A program made the translations under genes and the position numbers. From contig LC537471.1 of assembly GCA_021927905.1 (NCBI GenBank), positions 72,001 to 96,000 of the forward strand: a DNA stretch of 24,000 nt, given 5' to 3'. Below, piece by piece: positions 1 through 8,936 of this stretch. How positions within the stretch are numbered: the stretch's first letter is position 1; each line of letters opens with the position of its first letter. The notes under the pieces are model-generated. The model was not told the DNA's origin and ran no database searches. It saw nothing but the letters and a program-made list of their open reading frames with translations. This stretch comes from Chaetoceros tenuissimus (Eukaryota > Bacillariophyta > Thalassiosirophyceae > Chaetocerotales > Chaetocerotaceae).

Positions 1-1642
1 AGATTGTTTCATACTTTGAAGAAGTAGATTGTTTCCATATAACAGAAATATTCAATTGATTAAAAATTTCTTCTATTTGTCCTTTTCCTTCAAACCAAGA
101 TAAAGGTTGACCGGGTTGATCCCAATTTTGTTTAATTTTTGTTCCACCAAAAATCCCACTAATCACCTCAAATTCTTTATATGTCGTTTTTAAATTCCCT
201 TCAAAAACATGACCATATTCAAATCCTTGTAATAAATTATTACCTTGCTTTAAATTATCACTCGTAATTTTTACTAAACTTGGTAATAAACTTGTTCGTA
301 ATGTAGAACAATCTGTTGTTAATGGATTAACTAACGGAATAGATTGTGCGGTTTTATCACCAACTAAAGAGTATTGAAGTAACTCATTAAATCCAGTATT
401 AATAAAACAATTCGTTAATTTTTTGCGAATTTGATAACTAAAGTCTTCTTTTCCAATATTTGGAATAGGTGGTAATGTTGTTATAAAATTATTAAAACCG
501 TGTAAACGCCCAATCTCTTCAATTAAGTCAATTTCACGTTCAAGATCATCTATACGATCTTTTGGAATTTGAACCAACCATTCTAAAGCAGTTTGATTAA
601 ACGTAAAATCAAAATTTAAACGCTTTAAATATTCGGTAACTTCAATTGGGGATATATCAGTAGGATTTTTCGTTTTAGGGTTTTGAACAGGTCCTAAAAT
701 TTCAATAATATTTTCATATTGTAATAATAATTTTACATCATCCACTTGCTCAACTTCTGACGCGGTATGAAGTTTACAAATTAAATTTGGATTTGTAATT
801 TTTAATAACGTAATCAAACGAATTAAAGCTTCAGTAAAATAGCTATTATTTAATCCTTTTTCATATCGTGCTGAACGGTCTGTTCGTAAACCTAAAGCCC
901 GCGATTGTTGACGGATTTTTTTTGAACTAAAAATTGAACCTTCAATTAATAATGAAGTTGTTTTTGAACTATAAGCCACTTCGTGATTAGAAATAATTCC
1001 TACAATACTAATTGGATATTGATTGGCTTCGACAACCAAGATTTCTGAATTTAATTCGTAAGTTAAATCATTATTTGCTAAAAATGATAGAGGTTTTTCG
1101 ACCGACTTTAATTGTAATTGAAAATCTGACGCATTTGTTAATTTCTGAATTTTTTCTAAGTCATAAAATTCAAAAGGATATCCAGTTTCTAATAAAATAT
1201 AGTTTTGAAAATCTAGTAAGTTATTTACCGGTTCAACTTTTGAACAAATTAATTTTTCTTGAATCCATTTTGGACTAGTTAAATTCTCTAAGTTTTCAAT
1301 TGTTAGAGTTACAAACGTTGAATAATCGGCCGTAAAATCAGCGCGATTTATATTGTCATTAACAAGATTTTTATATTTTGTTGAATTATCACTATAAGGT
1401 ACTACATTACTTGGTTGATTTAGTAACGCTGTAATTTCTTTAGCAATTCCTTTAATTGAGAGGCTATCAGCTCGATTTGCTGTAGCTGAAATATCTAAAA
1501 CAGTTCGTTTTTTATTATTAACGTCAATTTCTAATATTTCTTCTACCTCAAACCCGCCAAGAGTAAGTTTGTTTATTAAGGTTTCTAGTTGAATAGTTTT
1601 TACACTAACTAATTCATTAAGCCAATCTAATGATGTATACAT
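1..1642 (-). CDS. pheT: Phenylalanyl-tRNA synthetase beta subunit, plastid (3' end outside window)
   Basis: Beta chain of the alpha2-beta2 class II synthetase that charges tRNA-Phe in the plastid stroma; also called syfB in algae. My reading of the minus strand gives an open frame of 547 codons from the ATG at 1642 to the window edge, starting MYTSLDWLNELV. Residues 54-65 (TANRADSLSIKG) match the segment after the tRNA-binding domain of bacterial PheT. Residues 251-263 (GLRTDRSARYEKG) match the conserved GLxTDxSxRYERG motif of the B3/B4-B5 region. The roughly 110-residue OB-fold (EMAP-like) domain that bacterial PheT carries after about residue 38 is absent: GGFEVEEI runs almost directly into the ANRAD segment. 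No Shine-Dalgarno is visible upstream. It lies 27 nt downstream of psb28 on the same strand and is probably co-transcribed. The C-terminal anticodon-binding part is not in the window. Confidence 0.93.
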   Translation of the reverse strand, partial: MYTSLDWLNELVSVKTIQLETLINKLTLGGFEVEEILEIDVNNKKRTVLDISATANRADSLSIKGIAKEITALLNQPSNVVPYSDNSTKYKNLVNDNINRADFTADYSTFVTLTIENLENLTSPKWIQEKLICSKVEPVNNLLDFQNYILLETGYPFEFYDLEKIQKLTNASDFQLQLKSVEKPLSFLANNDLTYELNSEILVVEANQYPISIVGIISNHEVAYSSKTTSLLIEGSIFSSKKIRQQSRALGLRTDRSARYEKGLNNSYFTEALIRLITLLKITNPNLICKLHTASEVEQVDDVKLLLQYENIIEILGPVQNPKTKNPTDISPIEVTEYLKRLNFDFTFNQTALEWLVQIPKDRIDDLEREIDLIEEIGRLHGFNNFITTLPPIPNIGKEDFSYQIRKKLTNCFINTGFNELLQYSLVGDKTAQSIPLVNPLTTDCSTLRTSLLPSLVKITSDNLKQGNNLLQGFEYGHVFEGNLKTTYKEFEVISGIFGGTKIKQNWDQPGQPLSWFEGKGQIEEIFNQLNISVIWKQSTSSKYETI

Positions 1643-1669
1643 TTTTAGGTTAGAATAAAATTTTTATAA

Positions 1670-2017
1670 TTAATTTGCTTTCGTAAATACAAGTCCATAA
1701 ACTTGACCATACCGTTGCATAAATCGCATAAATCGATCCCAGGCATCCGGACTTTTCATTATGTAAATTGCTTCAATGACTTCAGGTTTTCCATTTATAA
1801 ATCTCGCATTAACATCTCGAGTTTCTAAAGTTCCTTCTTCATCAATTAAATACATCCCAGTAATTTCGCCTTCTTTTGCGGTACTTTTATCTAAAATAAT
1901 AGGATTTTTAAAACAAAAAGTCGCTGTTCCAGTGCTACCATTTCGTGATCGGGTTAAACGAACATCAGGTAATACTGTTTCATCTAATCCTTTTATGAAT
2001 TGAATTTTAGCTTCCAT
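1670..2017 (-). CDS. psb28: Photosystem II assembly factor Psb28
   Basis: A 115-residue protein beginning [13 protein letters not shown]. It carries the family blocks [14 protein letters not shown], the [12 protein letters not shown] segment, and [34 protein letters not shown]. Length fits the family (about 110 residues). In cyanobacteria Psb28 binds CP47-containing photosystem II assembly intermediates on the stromal side and leaves the mature complex; the same role is assumed here. It has also been named psbW or ycf79 in algal plastids. It sits between trnQ and pheT on the minus strand. No membrane segment or signal peptide is evident, as expected for a soluble peripheral protein. No clear Shine-Dalgarno precedes the ATG. 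Confidence 0.95.
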   Translation of the reverse strand: MEAKIQFIKGLDETVLPDVRLTRSRNGSTGTATFCFKNPIILDKSTAKEGEITGMYLIDEEGTLETRDVNARFINGKPEVIEAIYIMKSPDAWDRFMRFMQRYGQVYGLVFTKAN

Positions 2018-2085
2018 AATTTTAGTTTATCTAATATTCAGTATAATGTAAAATCTCTGTTATAGTATTACTTGAATTTTTTGAT

Positions 2086-2157
2086 CTGGGGTGGCAGGAT
2101 TCGAACCTACGAATGGCGGAGTCAAAGTCCACAGCCTTACCGCTTGGCGACACCCCA
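2086..2157 (-). tRNA. trnQ-UUG: tRNA-Gln (UUG)
   Basis: The minus strand folds as a 72-nt cloverleaf. The acceptor TGGGGTG/CACCCCA is fully paired, the D-stem is GCC/GGC, and the anticodon stem GTGGA/TCCGC encloses the loop CTTTGAC, giving anticodon TTG. The T-arm carries TTCGAAT. Discriminator base is G, as usual for tRNA-Gln. CCA is not encoded. It lies 29 nt downstream of trnR on the same strand. No intron. Confidence 0.95.
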
Positions 2158-2162
2158 ATATA

Positions 2163-2272
2163 GTAACATAGTTTAACTTTAATTTTTGGGCAAGAAGGGA
2201 TTCGAACCCCTGACACCGTAGTTCGTAGCCACGTGCTCTAGTCCACTGAGCTACAAGCCCAAACTATGTTAC
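2163..2272. repeat. 12-bp inverted repeat flanking trnR
   Basis: GTAACATAGTTT (2163-2174) is the exact reverse complement of AAACTATGTTAC (2261-2272). The right arm touches the mature 5' end of trnR (2260); the left arm begins 12 nt beyond its 3' end. In the precursor RNA the two arms could pair and close a stem below the tRNA. The repeat is seen directly; any processing role is inference. Confidence 0.75.
2187..2260 (-). tRNA. trnR-ACG: tRNA-Arg (ACG)
   Basis: The minus strand gives a 74-nt cloverleaf. The acceptor is GGGCTTG/CTTGCCC, with T-T oppositions at the fifth and sixth pairs. D-stem is GCTC/GAGC. The anticodon stem CGTGG/CTACG encloses CTACGAA, giving anticodon ACG, to be modified to ICG to read CGN codons. 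The T-loop is TTCGAAT and the discriminator is A. From memory, land-plant plastid trnR-ACG shows similar mismatched acceptor pairs, so I do not read this as a pseudogene. CCA is not encoded. A perfect 12-bp inverted repeat flanks the gene (2163-2174 and 2261-2272). Confidence 0.94.
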
Positions 2273-2280
2273 ATATATAT

Positions 2281-2310
2281 ATAATACAATTAATTATTCT
2301 TTTTAGTAAA
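2281..2310 (-). promoter_or_regulatory. Candidate sigma70-type promoter for trnR-trnQ-psb28-pheT
   Basis: On the minus strand, TTTACT (2310-2305, four of six matches to TTGACA) is followed after 18 nt by TATTAT (2286-2281, five of six to TATAAT). Transcription would start near 2274, just ahead of the inverted repeat that flanks trnR. In DNA this AT-rich such matches also arise by chance, so this is a suggestion from position and spacing. Confidence 0.4.
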
Positions 2311-2416
2311 GCTTTTATAAAAGAAATTAGTAAATTCACTTGCAAAGCATGTCCAATTTCCTTTAAAATCGGATTTCGAAGATTTTTTATAAAAATTAAC
2401 TAATTAAAATTTAGAT

Positions 2417-4015
2417 ATGTCAAAAAAAATATTGTATCAAGATAATGCTCGTCGTGCATTAGAACGTGGTATGGAAATTATGGTAGAAGCCGTTTCAGTT
2501 ACTTTAGGACCAAAAGGTCGAAATGTAGTTTTAGAAAAATCTTACGGTTCACCACAAATTGTTAATGATGGTGTGACAATTGCTAAAGAAATTAGCTTAG
2601 AAGATCACATTGAAAATACAGGGGTTTCATTAATTCGACAAGCGGCGTCAAAAACTAATGATGTTGCTGGTGATGGAACAACTACCGCTACTGTTTTAGC
2701 TTACGCTATGGTAAAAGAAGGGTTAAAAAATGTAGCAGCTGGTGCTAACCCAATTTCTATTAAATTAGGTATGGAAAAAGCTACCCAATATTTAGTAACG
2801 CAAATTAATGAATTCGCCCAACCAGTTGAAGACATTCAATCAATTCAACAAGTTGCCTCAATTTCAGCAGGTAATGATGATGTAATTGGATCATTAATTG
2901 CAGACGCTTTAGCAAAAGTTGGAAAAGAAGGTGTAATTTCATTAGAAGAAGGAAAAGGGATTACTACAGAATTAGAAATTACCGAAGGAATGAAATTTGA
3001 AAAAGGTTTTATTTCTCCATACTTTATTACTAATACGGATAAGATGGAAGTATCATATGATAACCCTTACATCTTATTAACGGATAAAAAAATTACATTA
3101 GTACAACAAGATTTATTGCCAATTCTTGAACAAATTACTAAAACGAAACGTCCTTTATTAATTATTGCGGAAGATGTTGAGAAAGAAGCATTAGCAACAT
3201 TAATTTTAAATAAATTACGAGGGATTGTAAATGCGGTAGCTGTTCGAGCACCGGGATTTGGTGAATTACGAAAATTAATGTTACAGGATATTGCTGTATT
3301 AACAGGTGGTACAGTTATTACACAAGATGCGGGGTTAAGTTTAGAAAATATCCAAGTAAATTTATTAGGTCAAGCTCGCCGGGTGATTGTAACTAAAGAT
3401 AGTACAACAATTGTTGGGGATGGTGAAGAACTTGAAGCTGTAAAAACACGTTGTGAACAACTTCGTAAACAAGTAAATGTGGCTGATACTGGGTATGAAA
3501 AAGAAAAATTACAAGATCGTATTGCCAAGTTATCAGGTGGTATTGCGGTAATTCGTGTAGGTGCGGTTACTGAAACAGAGATGAAAGATAAAAAATTACG
3601 TTTAGAAGATGCTATTAATGCGACCCGTGCAGCTGTGGAAGAGGGTATCGTTCCTGGTGGTGGTGCAACTTTAACACATTTATCTGAAAATCTATTAAGT
3701 TGGGCTAAAAATAACCTTCAAGAAGATGAGTTAGTTGGAGCTATGATTATTTCACGGGCAATTACTGCGCCATTACGTCGAATTGCTGAAAATGCAGGTA
3801 TCAATGGTGCTGTTATTATTGAACAGGTTCAACAACAAGAATTTGAAATTGGTTACAATGCTGCAATTAATAAGTTTGGAAATATGTACGAAGAAGGTGT
3901 TGTTGATCCAGCAAAAGTAACACGTTCTGGTATTCAAAATGCAACTTCAATTGCGAGTATGATTTTAACAACAGAATGTATTATTGTAGATGAGGAAAAA
4001 AGTTTAAACGAATAA
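2417..4015 (+). CDS. groEL: 60-kDa chaperonin GroEL (Cpn60), plastid
   Basis: A 532-residue subunit of the ATP-driven double-ring chaperonin that folds stromal proteins. Equatorial-domain ATP-site motifs are present: GPKGRNV at 31-37 and GDGTTT at 85-90, with the catalytic Asp at 86 (Asp87 of the bacterial protein). VPGGGAT near residue 410 is also conserved. The C-terminus ends EKSLNE without the Gly-Gly-Met tail of many bacterial GroELs. No groES lies next to it. No Shine-Dalgarno is obvious before the ATG, and no CIRCE heat-shock operator is visible in the 156-nt upstream gap. The gene converges with dnaK; a 16-bp hairpin covers its last codons and stop. Confidence 0.97.
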   Translation: MSKKILYQDNARRALERGMEIMVEAVSVTLGPKGRNVVLEKSYGSPQIVNDGVTIAKEISLEDHIENTGVSLIRQAASKTNDVAGDGTTTATVLAYAMVKEGLKNVAAGANPISIKLGMEKATQYLVTQINEFAQPVEDIQSIQQVASISAGNDDVIGSLIADALAKVGKEGVISLEEGKGITTELEITEGMKFEKGFISPYFITNTDKMEVSYDNPYILLTDKKITLVQQDLLPILEQITKTKRPLLIIAEDVEKEALATLILNKLRGIVNAVAVRAPGFGELRKLMLQDIAVLTGGTVITQDAGLSLENIQVNLLGQARRVIVTKDSTTIVGDGEELEAVKTRCEQLRKQVNVADTGYEKEKLQDRIAKLSGGIAVIRVGAVTETEMKDKKLRLEDAINATRAAVEEGIVPGGGATLTHLSENLLSWAKNNLQEDELVGAMIISRAITAPLRRIAENAGINGAVIIEQVQQQEFEIGYNAAINKFGNMYEEGVVDPAKVTRSGIQNATSIASMILTTECIIVDEEKSLNE

Positions 4016-4033
4016 TTTTCGTTTAAACTTTTT
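3997..4033. terminator. Hairpin between convergent groEL and dnaK, spanning the groEL stop codon
   Basis: A perfect 16-bp stem (3997-4012 with 4018-4033) closes a 5-nt loop. The stop codon TAA (4013-4015) sits in the loop. Each arm holds AAAAAGTTTAAACGAA or its complement, so the transcript ends its 3' arm in a T run in both directions. This fits a bidirectional terminator or 3'-end-stabilising structure for the two converging genes; dnaK ends at 4041. Confidence 0.8.
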
Positions 4034-4040
4034 CAACGAT

Positions 4041-5873
4041 TTATAGATCGTTTAAATCACCCATTGAATCAGTTTCTGGCTGGTTCATATCTGCCATATT
4101 TTTCATAGCTAATTTTAATTCTTCTAAAATTGATGCTAATGATTCAAAGTTTTCGGCTTCAATATCTTTACGAATATTTCCAATTAATTCAGTGATAGTT
4201 GTTTTTTGGTCTTCAGAAATTTTATCTTTTAAAAGTTCTAATTCTTTTTCAGCTTCAAAACATAAAGTTTCTGCTTGATTTTTAATTTCAATATTTTGAC
4301 GTTTTTCTTTATCCGCACTTTCGTACTTCTCAGCATCCGCTAACATTGTTTCAATTTCATTTTCTTCTAAGTTTGAAGCGCCTTGAATTGTTACTGATTG
4401 CTCTACACCTGTTTCTACTTCTTTAGCTTTAACTGAAAGTAAACCATCTACATCAATATCAAAAGTAACTTCAATTTGTGGAACACCACGGTCAGCTTTT
4501 GGAATACCATCTAAGCGGAAATTACCTAAACTTTTATTACCACTAACTAATTCACGTTCACCTTGTAAAATATGAATTTCTACGTTTGTTTGATTATCAA
4601 CAGCTGTTGAGAACATTTCCGATTTTTTAACTGGAATAGTTGTGTTTCGAGCAATAATTTTTGTCATTACACCACCTAATGTTTCAACACCTAATGATAA
4701 TGGTGTTACATCAAGTAATAAAATATCTTTAATCTCACCTGCTAAAATACCAGCTTGAATAGCAGCACCAATTGCAACTACTTCATCAGGGTTTACTGAT
4801 TGGTTTGGTTTTTTACCTGTTAATGTTTCAACTAAGTTTTGAATAGCCGGAATTCGTGTAGAACCACCTACTAAAACTACTTCATTAATATCTGACTTTT
4901 CTAGACGTGCATCAGCTAACGCTTTTTCTACAGGAATACGACAACGTTGGATTAAATCCTGACATAAATTCTCGAATTTTTCACGTGTTAAATCAGTTTC
5001 AATGTGTTTAGGACCTGTCTTATCTGCAGTAATAAATGGTAAGTGAATTGTTGTTTTTTCAACAGTTGATAATTCCATTTTAGCTTTTTCAGCTGCTTCA
5101 GTTAAACGTTGAAGAGCTTGAATATCATCTGTTAAGTTGATTCCTTCAGCTTCTTTAAAATCAGCAACCAACCAATCCACTAAAACTTTATCAAAATCGT
5201 CACCACCTAAATTCGTATCACCTGCTGTTGATAATACTTCAAAAATACCATCACCAACTTCTAAAATTGATACATCAAAAGTACCACCACCTAAATCAAA
5301 AACTAAAATTGTTTCATTTTGTTTTTTATCTAAACCATACGCTAATGAAGCTGCTGTAGGTTCATTAATAATTCGTAATACTTCGATACCCGCAATTTTA
5401 CCAGCATCCATTGTTGCTTGACGTTGAGAGTCATTAAAATATGCAGGCACTGTAATAACTGCTTGTGTTACTTCTTGACCAAGATATGTGCTTGCATCAT
5501 TAATTAATTTTCGTAATACTTGAGCCGAAATTTCTTCCGGACTAAATTCTTTATCTAAAGATGAACATTTAATTTTAATGTTACCATTGTTATCTTTTGA
5601 AACTTTATATGGTAATTGTTTTGCACCTTCAGAAATTTCATTTTCTTTAGAACCAATGAAACGTTTTACTGAAAAGAATGTATTTTCCGGATTAATAACT
5701 GCTTGACGTTTTGCAATTTGTCCAACTAATAATTCTTGTTTTTTTGTATAAGCTACGATAGAAGGTGTTGTTCGTAAACCTTCTGCATTTGGAATAACAT
5801 TAGGTTGACCACCTTCAATTGCAGCTACTACTGAGTTTGTTGTACCTAAATCAATACCTACAACTTTTGCCAT
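4041..5873 (-). CDS. dnaK: Hsp70 chaperone DnaK, plastid
   Basis: A 610-residue Hsp70 of the stroma. The N-terminal nucleotide-binding domain shows GIDLGTTNS at residues 5-13, [23 protein letters not shown], the phosphate-binding [10 protein letters not shown], and [10 protein letters not shown]. The linker is recognisable as [16 protein letters not shown], followed by the substrate-binding domain with the [14 protein letters not shown] stretch. The helical lid runs into an acidic tail ending DSMGDLNDL. Length is slightly short of bacterial DnaK (about 638) and normal for plastids. No dnaJ or grpE is nearby. It reads away from rpl3; in most red-lineage plastids, as I recall, dnaK precedes rpl3 on the same strand. 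Confidence 0.97.
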   Translation of the reverse strand: MAKVVGIDLGTTNSVVAAIEGGQPNVIPNAEGLRTTPSIVAYTKKQELLVGQIAKRQAVINPENTFFSVKRFIGSKENEISEGAKQLPYKVSKDNNGNIKIKCSSLDKEFSPEEISAQVLRKLINDASTYLGQEVTQAVITVPAYFNDSQRQATMDAGKIAGIEVLRIINEPTAASLAYGLDKKQNETILVFDLGGGTFDVSILEVGDGIFEVLSTAGDTNLGGDDFDKVLVDWLVADFKEAEGINLTDDIQALQRLTEAAEKAKMELSTVEKTTIHLPFITADKTGPKHIETDLTREKFENLCQDLIQRCRIPVEKALADARLEKSDINEVVLVGGSTRIPAIQNLVETLTGKKPNQSVNPDEVVAIGAAIQAGILAGEIKDILLLDVTPLSLGVETLGGVMTKIIARNTTIPVKKSEMFSTAVDNQTNVEIHILQGERELVSGNKSLGNFRLDGIPKADRGVPQIEVTFDIDVDGLLSVKAKEVETGVEQSVTIQGASNLEENEIETMLADAEKYESADKEKRQNIEIKNQAETLCFEAEKELELLKDKISEDQKTTITELIGNIRKDIEAENFESLASILEELKLAMKNMADMNQPETDSMGDLNDL

Positions 5874-6130
5874 AATATTTATTGAATTTATTAAATTTAT
5901 ATATTTGTATTTATAGTAAATCGATTTAGGTAAAGAAAAGTATTAGGTCCGTAATGTTTTTAATAAAAGTGTATATATATCTTATATGGACAAATTTAGG
6001 AAAATTTTTTAAATTATTACAAGTAATTTAACAATTAAATTTGTTTTATTTATTTTTTAATTAATTTACAATTAATTATTTTTGTTTTTATAAAAATGTT
6101 AATATATAATCTATTTTTTGGAGAAAAATT
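5874..6130. other. Divergent intergenic region between dnaK and rpl3
   Basis: 257 nt, extremely AT-rich, holding control signals for both directions. Towards rpl3 there is a good promoter match (6082-6110). Towards dnaK I see a TATAAA at 5915-5910 on the minus strand without a convincing -35 element. An 8-bp inverted repeat (6009-6016 with 6024-6031, 7-nt loop) lies in between but may be chance in this composition. No RNA gene was recognised. Confidence 0.5.
6082..6110 (+). promoter_or_regulatory. Candidate promoter of the ribosomal-protein run (rpl3 onwards)
   Basis: TTGTTT (6082-6087) and a perfect TATAAT (6105-6110) are separated by 17 nt, the ideal bacterial-type spacing. Transcription would begin near 6117, leaving a short leader of about 14 nt that contains the GGAG before the rpl3 GTG start. 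The upstream DNA is A+T-tract rich, as with UP-like elements. It is the only well-spaced match directly ahead of the operon. Confidence 0.55.
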
Positions 6131-6754
6131 GTGGCTTTAGGCTTATTAGGTAATAAAATTGGCATGACTCAAATTTTTGATGAATCAGGAAATATTATTC
6201 CTGTAACAATCTTAAAAATTGGTCCATGTGTTATTACACAAATCAAAACAGTTTTGACTGATGGTTATAATGCAATTCAAGTCGGATATGGAGCAGTTCC
6301 AAGTAAATATTTGACACAACCTGAATTAGGTCATTTACAAAAATCAAACATTCAACCTTTAAAATATTTAAAAGAATTTCGTGTTGAAAATCCTGAAGAA
6401 TTTACAGTTGGACAAATTTTAAACGTTGAATCGTTTGCTAGTGGACAGCTTATTAATATTACAGGTAAAAGTACAGGTAAAGGATTTTCTGGTCTTCAAA
6501 AACGACACAGTTTCTCACGAGGTCCAATGACTCATGGTTCAAAAAACCATAGAGCTCCAGGTTCTATTGGTATGGGTACCGATCCTGGCCGTGTATTACC
6601 TGGTAAAAAAATGGCAGGTCAGTTAGGAAATAAAATTACACATATTAAAAAATTAAAAATTATTCAAGTTAATAGTGATGAGAATATTTTAGTAGTAAAA
6701 GGTTCTGTTCCAGGCAAACCCGGTAACTTATTAAGTATTGCAGCATCAGAATAA
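6131..6754 (+). CDS. rpl3: 50S ribosomal protein L3
   Basis: A 207-residue protein starting at GTG, read as [20 protein letters not shown], the universal L3 N-terminus. The conserved core includes [12 protein letters not shown] and [17 protein letters not shown], followed by [15 protein letters not shown]3 is an early 23S rRNA-binding protein near the peptidyl-transferase centre. The GTG start is favoured because it begins exactly at the family N-terminus and has GGAG at 6120-6123, 7 nt upstream. First gene of the S10-type block, 43 nt before rpl4. Confidence 0.97.
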   Translation: MALGLLGNKIGMTQIFDESGNIIPVTILKIGPCVITQIKTVLTDGYNAIQVGYGAVPSKYLTQPELGHLQKSNIQPLKYLKEFRVENPEEFTVGQILNVESFASGQLINITGKSTGKGFSGLQKRHSFSRGPMTHGSKNHRAPGSIGMGTDPGRVLPGKKMAGQLGNKITHIKKLKIIQVNSDENILVVKGSVPGKPGNLLSIAASE

Positions 6755-6797
6755 TTGAATTTTTATTAGCAAAAAACGATTATATAAAAAATAACGT

Positions 6798-7445
6798 ATG
6801 ACTGTTCAAAAATTTATTAAATATAATTCTTTAGATATAAATGGACAAGTCCTAAATGACGACCATAAATTGGAATTAAATGTTCTTGAAAAATCAGGTA
6901 ACTATTTGATCCATAAAGATGTTTTAAGACAACAAATTTCAAAAAAACAAGGTACGGTTTCAACAAAAACACGAAGTGAAGTTCGTGGTGGTGGTCGTAA
7001 GCCTTGGCGTCAAAAAGGTACTGGTCGAGCACGTGCGGGTTCAAACCGTTCACCATTATGGAGAGGTGGTGGTGTTATTTTCGGACCTAAACCGAAACAA
7101 ACAGTATTAAAATTAAATAAAAAAGAGCGTAAATTAGCATTACAAACTTTATTATATAATAAACGAAATAACATTTCTGTTATTGAAAATTTAGAAAATG
7201 CAATTGAGTCAGCAAAAACAAAAACATTCTTCAACATCTGTAAAAACTGTGGTGTTGATTTAAATCAAAAAGTTTTAGTTGTTGTTGCTAAAAAAACACC
7301 AGCATTAAAATTATCAATTAGAAATATGAAAAATGTAGAGTTAATTTCTGCTTCAAATTTAAATACTTTAAGTATTTTAAAAGCTAAGCAAATTTTATTA
7401 ACTCCATTAGCAGTAAATGAGATAAAGGAGACTTATTGTGGTTGA
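6798..7445 (+). CDS. rpl4: 50S ribosomal protein L4
   Basis: A 215-residue L4. The conserved extended loop that lines the exit tunnel is clear: [20 protein letters not shown], then [20 protein letters not shown] at about residues 80-100. C-terminal part is the globular L4 fold, with [15 protein letters not shown]. Bacterial L4 can repress its own S10 operon, but nothing in the short leader here shows that. The last 8 nt overlap rpl23 in another frame, suggesting translational coupling. Confidence 0.96.
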   Translation: MTVQKFIKYNSLDINGQVLNDDHKLELNVLEKSGNYLIHKDVLRQQISKKQGTVSTKTRSEVRGGGRKPWRQKGTGRARAGSNRSPLWRGGGVIFGPKPKQTVLKLNKKERKLALQTLLYNKRNNISVIENLENAIESAKTKTFFNICKNCGVDLNQKVLVVVAKKTPALKLSIRNMKNVELISASNLNTLSILKAKQILLTPLAVNEIKETYCG

Positions 7446-7746
7446 TTCTTCATATTTTAATCTTAGTAGTAATGATATTATTAAATATCCGATCATTACC
7501 GATAAAGCTACAAGACTTTTAGAAAATAATCAATATAGTTTCATTGTAAATCCTTCGTCTGATAAAATTACAATTAAAGCAGCCATTGAGTATTTATTTG
7601 ATGTAAAAGTAACAAAAGTAAATACTTGTCAACTTCCACGTAAGAAAAAACGTGTTGGGAAATATATCGGTTGGAAATCGCAATATAAAAAAGCAATTGT
7701 AACTTTAGCAGATGGTGATACAATAAACTTATTTGCCGAAAATTAA
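7438..7746 (+). CDS. rpl23: 50S ribosomal protein L23
   Basis: A 102-residue L23, which sits at the tunnel exit and docks nascent-chain factors. Conserved features are [22 protein letters not shown] at about 14-35 and the [25 protein letters not shown] stretch towards the C-terminus. Start is GTG at 7438, chosen because AAGGAG lies at 7425-7430, 7 nt upstream, and because the alternatives would cut the conserved part. It overlaps the end of rpl4 by 8 nt. Confidence 0.95.
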   Translation: MVDSSYFNLSSNDIIKYPIITDKATRLLENNQYSFIVNPSSDKITIKAAIEYLFDVKVTKVNTCQLPRKKKRVGKYIGWKSQYKKAIVTLADGDTINLFAEN

Positions 7747-7775
7747 CAGTTATATAATCGAAATTAATTAAGTTT

Positions 7776-8603
7776 ATGAGCATTCGTCTTTATAAATCAT
7801 ACACACCAGGTACACGTAACCGAGCATTATTAACTTTTTCAGAAATTACTACTAGTAAACCAGAAAAAAGTTTAATTCGAAAAAATCATCGTAAAAAAGG
7901 ACGAAACAATCGTGGTGTTATCACAATCCGTCATCGTGGTGGTGGACACAAAAGAAGATATCGTCTAATTGATTTTAATCGTAATAAATATGATATTGAA
8001 GCAACTGTAGCATCAATTGAATATGATCCAAACCGTAATGCTCTAATTGCATTAGTAAATTATGCAGATGGTGAAAAACGTTATATTTTACACCCAAACA
8101 ATTTAAGTGTTGGCGATAAAATTATTTCAGGTTCAGGTGCACCTTTAAATATTGGTAACACGTTACCACTAGAAGAAATTCCATTAGGTACTTCTATTCA
8201 TAATATTGAACTAATTCCACGTCGTGGTGGTCAAATTGTTCGTTCAGCAGGTACATCAGCAAAAATTTTAGCAAAAGAAGGTGATTACGTTACATTACGT
8301 TTACCATCAAAAGAAGTTCGATTAATTCGTAAAGAATGTTGTGCAACTATTGGTGAAGTTAGTAACAATGAATCATTTTTAGTTCAAAGTGGTAAAGCTG
8401 GTCGTACACGTTGGTTAGGTAAACGTCCGACAGTTCGTGGTTCAGTAATGAACCCATGTGATCACCCACATGGTGGTGGTGAAGGTCGTGCACCAATTGG
8501 TCGTAGTCGTCCATTAACACCTTGGGGTAAACCTGCACTAGGTATTAAAACACGAAAAAATAAAAAAGCAAGTAATGCTTATATTCTTCGTCGTCGAGCA
8601 TAA
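7776..8603 (+). CDS. rpl2: 50S ribosomal protein L2
   Basis: A 275-residue full-length L2. Visible are the N-terminal [10 protein letters not shown], the RNA-binding [21 protein letters not shown] segment and the C-terminal [18 protein letters not shown] with its conserved histidine loop close to the peptidyl-transferase centre. The ending AYILRRRA is typical. L2 is needed for subunit association and peptide-bond formation. There is no intron, unlike rpl2 of land plants. No Shine-Dalgarno stands before the ATG. Confidence 0.97.
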   Translation: MSIRLYKSYTPGTRNRALLTFSEITTSKPEKSLIRKNHRKKGRNNRGVITIRHRGGGHKRRYRLIDFNRNKYDIEATVASIEYDPNRNALIALVNYADGEKRYILHPNNLSVGDKIISGSGAPLNIGNTLPLEEIPLGTSIHNIELIPRRGGQIVRSAGTSAKILAKEGDYVTLRLPSKEVRLIRKECCATIGEVSNNESFLVQSGKAGRTRWLGKRPTVRGSVMNPCDHPHGGGEGRAPIGRSRPLTPWGKPALGIKTRKNKKASNAYILRRRA

Positions 8604-8645
8604 TTGAAATTTTAATCAAATATAATTAATCAAAAAATTCGTAAG

Positions 8646-8924
8646 ATGCCAAGATCATTAAAAAAAGGCCCTTTCATTGCGTATCATTTATTGAAAAAAA
8701 TTGATAAAATGAACGCTTCAGGAAAAAAAGATACTATTACCACTTGGTCGCGTAGTTCTACGATATTACCAAGTATGGTAGGACATACTATTGCAGTTTA
8801 TAATGGTAAACAGCATGTTCCAATTTTTATCTCAGATCAACTTGTTGGTCATAAATTAGGAGAATTTGTTTCAACACGTACATTTAAAACACATATTAAA
8901 ACCGATAGAAAAACAAAACGCTAA
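8646..8924 (+). CDS. rps19: 30S ribosomal protein S19
   Basis: A 92-residue S19, complete: [19 protein letters not shown] at the start, then [30 protein letters not shown] and [16 protein letters not shown]19 pairs with S13 in the head of the small subunit. It is followed after only 12 nt by an unidentified ORF rather than by rpl22. Confidence 0.97.
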   Translation: MPRSLKKGPFIAYHLLKKIDKMNASGKKDTITTWSRSSTILPSMVGHTIAVYNGKQHVPIFISDQLVGHKLGEFVSTRTFKTHIKTDRKTKR

Positions 8925-8936
8925 GGAAACTTTTGT

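Noticed and set aside
1012-1278. 88-codon plus-strand ORF
   Set aside because: Lies entirely antisense to pheT, whose protein is clearly conserved; the product resembles nothing.
2031-2216. 61-codon minus-strand ORF
   Set aside because: Covers the trnQ and part of the trnR genes; it is a by-product of tRNA sequence.
2273-2416. CIRCE-type heat-shock operator before groEL
   Set aside because: No TTAGCACTC-N9-GAGTGCTAA or near match is present. A weak TTGCAA (2340-2345) to TTAAAA (2363-2368) pair and a 6-bp repeat AAAATC/GATTTT (2365-2386) are too ordinary to report as features.
5137-5421. 94-codon ORF opposite dnaK
   Set aside because: Antisense shadow of the conserved Hsp70 nucleotide-binding domain.
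5954-6031. 25-codon hydrophobic ORF in the dnaK-rpl3 gap
   Set aside because: Small plastid membrane peptides (petL, petN, psaM types) were considered, but its sequence matches none I know, it has no convincing ribosome-binding site and lies in AT-rich control DNA.
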